Of a stretch of DNA of 57,394 bases, positions 53,484 to 57,394 are shown in pieces (position 1 is the stretch's first letter; every line of letters starts with the position of its first letter). The position numbers and the translations under genes were made by a program. The notes below the pieces were generated by a model. It did no database searches and had not been told where the DNA came from. It saw only the letters and a program-made list of their open reading frames with translations. The DNA lies in assembly GCA_002729235.1 (NCBI GenBank), contig PBTY01000003.1, forward strand, positions 76,204 through 133,597, read 5' to 3'. Source of the DNA: Rickettsiales bacterium. Lineage in GTDB: Bacteria > Bacteroidota > Bacteroidia > Cytophagales > Cyclobacteriaceae.

Positions 53484-54650
53484 TTACAGGTAGTTGTAAG
53501 TCCCACCTTCCGTGATGATTTCCACTTCCTTTTTATCCGCTGCTTCTACTCTTCCAACTATCTGAGCATCTACGTTAAAGGATTTAGAAATATCGATCAC
53601 TGCCTGAGCGTATTCTTCTGGAAGGTAAAGCTCGTATCGATGACCCATGTTAAATACCTGGTACATTTCCTTCCAGCTCGTACCACTTTCTTCATGAATT
53701 AATTGGAATAGTGGAGGTATTGGTGGCAAGTTGTCTTTGATTACCTTCAAGTTCTCTATAAAGTGAAGCACTTTGGTTTGTGCGCCTCCACTACAGTGCA
53801 CCATTCCATGCACCTTACCAGGAAGTTCCGTCAGAATTTTCTTAATGATTGGAGCGTAAGTTCTTGTAGGGCTCAAAACTAGCTTTCCAGCATCCAGGGG
53901 ACTTCCTGCTACGCTATCGGTAAGTTTTTTACTTCCTGAAAATACCAATTCAGTTGCTACTGCAGGGTCGTATGCTTCTTTGTATTTGTCACGGTATTCC
54001 TTGTCAAAGACATCATGGCGTGCCGAAGTAAGTCCATTACTACCCATACCGCCATTGTATTCACTTTCGTAAGTAGCCTGACCATAAGATGCCAACCCAA
54101 CAATCACATCACCGGGTTTAATTCCATCATTGGAGATGACATCTGATCGTTTCATTCTGGCTGTTACAGTACTGTCTACGATGATTGTTCTTACCAAATC
54201 GCCAACATCAGCTGTTTCTCCACCCGTGCTGATAATGTCAATTCCCTGATCACGAAGCATCTGAAGTACTTCTTCTGTGCCATTAATAATAGCAGAAATC
54301 ACCTCTCCGGGGATCAGATTTTTATTTCTTCCGATAGTTGATGATAACAGGATGTTTTCAGTACAGCCGACGCAAAGCAGATCGTCTGTATTCATGATCA
54401 CCGCATCTTGAGCAATTCCTTTCCAAACAGAAATATCACCAGTTTCTTTCCAGTACATGTACGCTAGCGAAGATTTCGTGCCTGCTCCATCTGCATGCAT
54501 GATTGCACAGTACTCATCGTCTTTCGTTAAGAGGTCTGGTACGATTTTGCAGAATGCGTGAGGGAAAAGACCCTTGTCTACATTCTTGATGGCTGCATGT
54601 ACATCATCCTTGGTTGCGGAAACTCCTCTTTGTGCGTATCTATCAGACAT
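53484..54650 (-). CDS. purM: Phosphoribosylformylglycinamidine cyclo-ligase (AIR synthase)
   Basis: A 388-residue AIR synthase for the fifth step of purine synthesis, converting FGAM to AIR with ATP. The start YAQRGVSATKDDVHAA, the phosphate-binding DGAGTKSSLAYMYWKETGD and the CVGCTENILLSSTIGRNKNL strand are family-like. DIISTGGETADVGDLVRT is the ATP-site glycine-rich loop. Length is near 340-390, as in the Bacteroidota type. It is downstream of an MFS gene. Confidence 0.9.
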   Translation of the reverse strand: MSDRYAQRGVSATKDDVHAAIKNVDKGLFPHAFCKIVPDLLTKDDEYCAIMHADGAGTKSSLAYMYWKETGDISVWKGIAQDAVIMNTDDLLCVGCTENILLSSTIGRNKNLIPGEVISAIINGTEEVLQMLRDQGIDIISTGGETADVGDLVRTIIVDSTVTARMKRSDVISNDGIKPGDVIVGLASYGQATYESEYNGGMGSNGLTSARHDVFDKEYRDKYKEAYDPAVATELVFSGSKKLTDSVAGSPLDAGKLVLSPTRTYAPIIKKILTELPGKVHGMVHCSGGAQTKVLHFIENLKVIKDNLPPIPPLFQLIHEESGTSWKEMYQVFNMGHRYELYLPEEYAQAVIDISKSFNVDAQIVGRVEAADKKEVEIITEGGTYNYL

Positions 54651-54681
54651 GGAAAGAAATTTTTGGCAAAGAAAAGCAAAA

Positions 54682-55833
54682 TCATCTGAACTTGATGGCC
54701 AGAGAGAGAAGGCTTACCAATACAGCACAAAATAATACGAACCCGAGACCTACGCTTAGGTCATACCACTCTGCCAAAAGGCCGATCAATGGAGGACCCA
54801 CTAGAAATCCAGCTGTACCTAAAGTAGTCACAGCAGCAATACCTGTTCCTGAGCTATAACCTGGTTCATTGGCAGCACTTATGAATAAGACTGGAACAAT
54901 ACAGGAGAAACCTAGCCCTGTTAAAGAGAAACCGGCTATCGCTAGAAATGCAGAGTTTGAAAGGACAGCAATAGCTAATCCAATGCTAGAAATGAGTCCA
55001 CCATAGAGAACAAGCTTCTTCTTTCCAATCATTGGGATCAATGCATCACCACTCAACCTTCCCACTGTCATAAATAAGGCAAACCCAGAGTAAGCCACAC
55101 CATAAAGAAATGGATCTGAATGGATGACATCCCGCATGTAGATAGCACTCCAATCAGCAATGGCCCCTTCACTTAATAGAATACAAAAAGCGAGAAACGA
55201 AAGTAGAAGCAATGCACCTTTTGGCAATGCAAAAACCTTGTCGGCGAGATTTTTGGTCTCTTTTAAATGAAAAATAGTCCCAGACATTGCTAAGAGAATC
55301 AATGCCACACCAATGGTGGTTCCCACGAGGTGATTCAAAGTACCAATACTCAAGCCGAGAGTAACACTTCCAATTGCAGCGCCAAGCATCGCACCAATAC
55401 TCCACATGCCGTGGCACGTTGACATGATAGGTTGCTTGTGGATTTTCTCAATACTGGCTACCGCAGCGTTCATACTAATATTCATCAAAGCATTGATGAA
55501 CCCATAATAAACAAGTGCTAGAGAAAACGACCAGAAGTTCCCAGCCAATCCAATGAATATTAGGGAACAGGTATGAAGCAGTCCGCTGAACAAAACGGTT
55601 CTGCCAACTTCCAGCCGTGAAATGATCCAACCGGAAAAAGGCATCATCAGTAAAGACCCAATGGGAGCTCCCAAAAGAGCTAAACCTAGTTCTGCTTCTG
55701 ATAAGCTAATAGCATCTTTGATGTTTGGGATCCGAGTAATCCAGTTGCCAAATAGCAATGAGTTACATGTAAAGACCAGTCCAATGAACAGGCTGTCTTT
55801 ATGTCTAAAGAAATATTTAAGATGCGTTGCCAT
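54682..55833 (-). CDS. MFS transporter (YbjJ-like)
   Basis: A 383-residue transporter with twelve membrane helices. ITRIPNIKDAISLSEAELGL and LLGAPIGSLLMMPFSGWIIS (near 30-75) fit the first signature region of this subfamily. No substrate can be inferred. The start overlaps the end of the HAD gene by 17 bases, and the frame opens exactly there. It is followed by purM after 31 bases. Confidence 0.85.
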   Translation of the reverse strand: MATHLKYFFRHKDSLFIGLVFTCNSLLFGNWITRIPNIKDAISLSEAELGLALLGAPIGSLLMMPFSGWIISRLEVGRTVLFSGLLHTCSLIFIGLAGNFWSFSLALVYYGFINALMNISMNAAVASIEKIHKQPIMSTCHGMWSIGAMLGAAIGSVTLGLSIGTLNHLVGTTIGVALILLAMSGTIFHLKETKNLADKVFALPKGALLLLSFLAFCILLSEGAIADWSAIYMRDVIHSDPFLYGVAYSGFALFMTVGRLSGDALIPMIGKKKLVLYGGLISSIGLAIAVLSNSAFLAIAGFSLTGLGFSCIVPVLFISAANEPGYSSGTGIAAVTTLGTAGFLVGPPLIGLLAEWYDLSVGLGFVLFCAVLVSLLSLAIKFR

Positions 55834-56443
55834 TAAGCAATCCCAGAGTTAATAGCTCTTGCTTCAATTGTTCAGGAAATTGAAAATGAATCACCTGAAA
55901 ACCTAATTTAGTCCCTGCATCAATATTGTCTTTGTTATCATCGATAAACAGTGAGGTTTCCGGGTTGATTTGATATCGATCAATCAGGACTTGATAAAAT
56001 GTAGGGTCGGGTTTAATCAACTTTTCTACTCCGGATACTACTATTCCTTCGAAGCGCTGAAAGAAATCATATTCATTAAAAACCAGGGGGAAGGTTTCAT
56101 GCGACCAATTGGTTAAAGCGAGCATTTGATAGTTTCCAGAATCTGCTAATTCATGAAATAACGCTGATGTACCGGTAATTTCACCACCAATCATTTCAAT
56201 CCACCGGTCAAAGTAGGCTTGTATCTCGGTTGAATAGTTGGGGTATTTTTCTATTAACTCATTCACGCCTTCCTGAAATGGTTTTCCTGCATCATGTTGT
56301 GCATTCCATGTTCCATGGCACACTTCAGTTAGGAATTTTTCCATCTCCTGGTCAGAATCGAAGATCTTTTTATACAGGTATCTTGGGTTCCAATCAATGA
56401 GCACTCCACCAAGGTCAAAAACAATAGTATCAATTTGAGTCAT
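55817..56443 (-). CDS. HAD-superfamily phosphatase (YihX-like)
   Basis: A 208-residue hydrolase. The nucleophile motif is VFDLGGVLIDWNPRYLY (near 8-24), with the second position a glycine as in YihX-like sugar phosphatases. Motif II is MLALTNWSHETFPL, and motif III/IV is LFIDDNKDNIDAGTKLGFQV. It likely dephosphorylates a small sugar phosphate or nucleotide; the exact substrate is unknown. It diverges from the AraC-type regulator and precedes the MFS gene. Confidence 0.85.
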   Translation of the reverse strand: MTQIDTIVFDLGGVLIDWNPRYLYKKIFDSDQEMEKFLTEVCHGTWNAQHDAGKPFQEGVNELIEKYPNYSTEIQAYFDRWIEMIGGEITGTSALFHELADSGNYQMLALTNWSHETFPLVFNEYDFFQRFEGIVVSGVEKLIKPDPTFYQVLIDRYQINPETSLFIDDNKDNIDAGTKLGFQVIHFQFPEQLKQELLTLGLLNGNAS

Positions 56444-56556
56444 AATGCAAAATAGGAGCTAATTCTCAAGATAAGCTTGGCTCATTTATTCCATTTAGTG
56501 GTTGATATATTCCTTTGTGAAAAATATATAGTCGAAATATGGTTAAATTTAACCCT

Positions 56557-57394
56557 ATGAAGCTTGAGCTGGAAGAGATTAAACCAGGTCCTGAGGAGTC
56601 CTTTATGCTGAGATGTTTTGATGGAGAACCTGGGTGCATGGATGATTATTGGCATGTGCATCCAGAGTATGAAATCGTATATGTTCATAACGGAAGTGGC
56701 AGAAGGCACATAGGCACCCATATTTCACAATATGATGATGGTGTTTTTTTATTTCTAGGTCCTAATATTCCGCACTTACCTCTAAGCAATCAGTCTAAAC
56801 CTGACAATTTTGAAGTGGTAGTGCAGTTTACGGAGGAGTTCATCAGCCAAAAGTTAGCGGCATTTCTTGAGCTTCAACACATTCAGGACTTGAAGCGAAG
56901 AAGTCTTTCTGGGATTTCTTTTGGCAGTAAAACCAAAGAGAAAGTTCGTGATTACATTAAACCATCTCCTAGTGTGACGGCCAGTGAGAAATTGCTGTGG
57001 TTGCTGAGATTGTTAAATGATTTGTCGAGATCTCCGGATTATGAATTGCTTAATGCTTATGGAGCGTTCACTGACAAATCGCAAATTGATTATGACCGAG
57101 TTCGAACGATCTTTAAAAAGGTTTCTGAACAGTATTCCAAAGAAATTTCTCTTGATGATCTTGCTGATCAAGTCGGGCTAACCAAAAACTCACTATGTAG
57201 ATTCTTCAAAAAAACCACTGGTAAAACGATCATAGATTATCTGAATGAATACCGCATTGGAATCGCTAAAGAGCATCTTGCTGAAGGTACTCAAACAGTC
57301 TCAGAGGTTTTATATCGATGTGGATTTAATGATCCGTCATTTTTCTACAAGAAGTTTAAACAAGTGACAGGATTATCTCCAAAGACTTATCAGG
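56557..57394 (+). CDS. AraC-family transcriptional regulator (incomplete at the window end)
   Basis: The open frame runs to the edge with no stop. I took the ATG at 56557 (MKLELEEIKPGPEESFM), which matches the usual start of cupin-AraC proteins; another ATG at 56539 adds six residues. An N-terminal cupin (MDDYWHVHPEYEIVYVHNGS) is followed by the two helix-turn-helix units, DLADQVGLTKNSLCRFFKK and VSEVLYRCGFNDPSFFYKKF. It probably responds to a sugar or small molecule. At least 279 residues are present; the end is cut. Confidence 0.88.
   Translation, partial: MKLELEEIKPGPEESFMLRCFDGEPGCMDDYWHVHPEYEIVYVHNGSGRRHIGTHISQYDDGVFLFLGPNIPHLPLSNQSKPDNFEVVVQFTEEFISQKLAAFLELQHIQDLKRRSLSGISFGSKTKEKVRDYIKPSPSVTASEKLLWLLRLLNDLSRSPDYELLNAYGAFTDKSQIDYDRVRTIFKKVSEQYSKEISLDDLADQVGLTKNSLCRFFKKTTGKTIIDYLNEYRIGIAKEHLAEGTQTVSEVLYRCGFNDPSFFYKKFKQVTGLSPKTYQ

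Noticed and set aside
1-57394. CRISPR arrays, tRNA or rRNA genes, insertion sequences
   Set aside because: No direct-repeat arrays with spacers, cloverleaf segments or transposase genes were seen when reading both strands, though a formal search was not possible.

Overview
The window looks like chromosome of a marine-type Bacteroidota, probably order Cytophagales (inferred). Several things point this way. The A+T content is moderate to high. The F1Fo ATP synthase genes run atpF-H-A-G with no atpD/atpC after them. Families typical of the phylum are present: DUF4403, DUF6503, DUF6090, the PG_1098-type THUMP-like methyltransferase, a FlgD-like C-terminal domain and a long prolipoprotein transferase. 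There are many lipoproteins and beta-barrel proteins, and two promoter boxes match the TAnnTTTG consensus of this phylum. I saw no rRNA, tRNA, CRISPR array or insertion sequence.

Region by region. Bases 1-3965 hold the end of atpF, then atpH, atpA, atpG and a coupled UbiA-like membrane protein. A 490-base gap with a small ORF and a hairpin follows. Next come a beta-barrel protein, two methyltransferases and asd (4456-8125). Bases 8200-15864 are a single giant gene for a 2554-residue secreted protein built from about 15 Ig-like repeats and five lamin-tail domains. Bases 16010-17440 hold a small acetyltransferase preceded by a terminator-like hairpin, twin structured repeats and a lipoprotein. 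Bases 17613-21927 hold a DUF4403 lipoprotein and a PadR/ABC-permease operon. Bases 22170-29010 hold a DUF6503 lipoprotein and, on the minus strand, a potassium-uptake operon (trkA-trkH-lgt) and an esterase/alanine-symporter operon. The esterase diverges from a YbbA/YbbP-type ABC system (29116-32393), the same arrangement as tesA-ybbA-ybbP of enterobacteria.

Bases 32390-36102 are the least ordinary stretch: a small unknown gene, a lipoprotein, and a minus-strand cluster. That cluster holds an M23 peptidase gene broken by two frameshifts, a small secreted protein, and a truncated copy of that protein. Bases 36203-44359 (minus) carry housekeeping genes: glnS, cdd, a rhomboid protease, a polyprenyl synthase, a beta-barrel protein, rnr and a PolB-like exonuclease. 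Bases 44487-49278 hold two orphan genes, a DUF433/DUF5615 toxin-antitoxin-like pair coupled to a third gene, lipB, yraN and a fatty-acid desaturase. Bases 49466-57394 hold a second PadR operon with a clear palindromic operator candidate, a DUF6090/esterase pair, purM, an MFS transporter, a HAD phosphatase and the start of an AraC-type regulator that runs off the end.

The observations most worth following are the twin hairpins at 16416-16586, whose 14-15 base core recurs beside the cdd terminator; the frameshifted M23 cluster with its duplicated partner gene; the giant lamin-tail/Ig protein; and the palindrome overlapping a probable leaderless promoter ahead of the second PadR gene.
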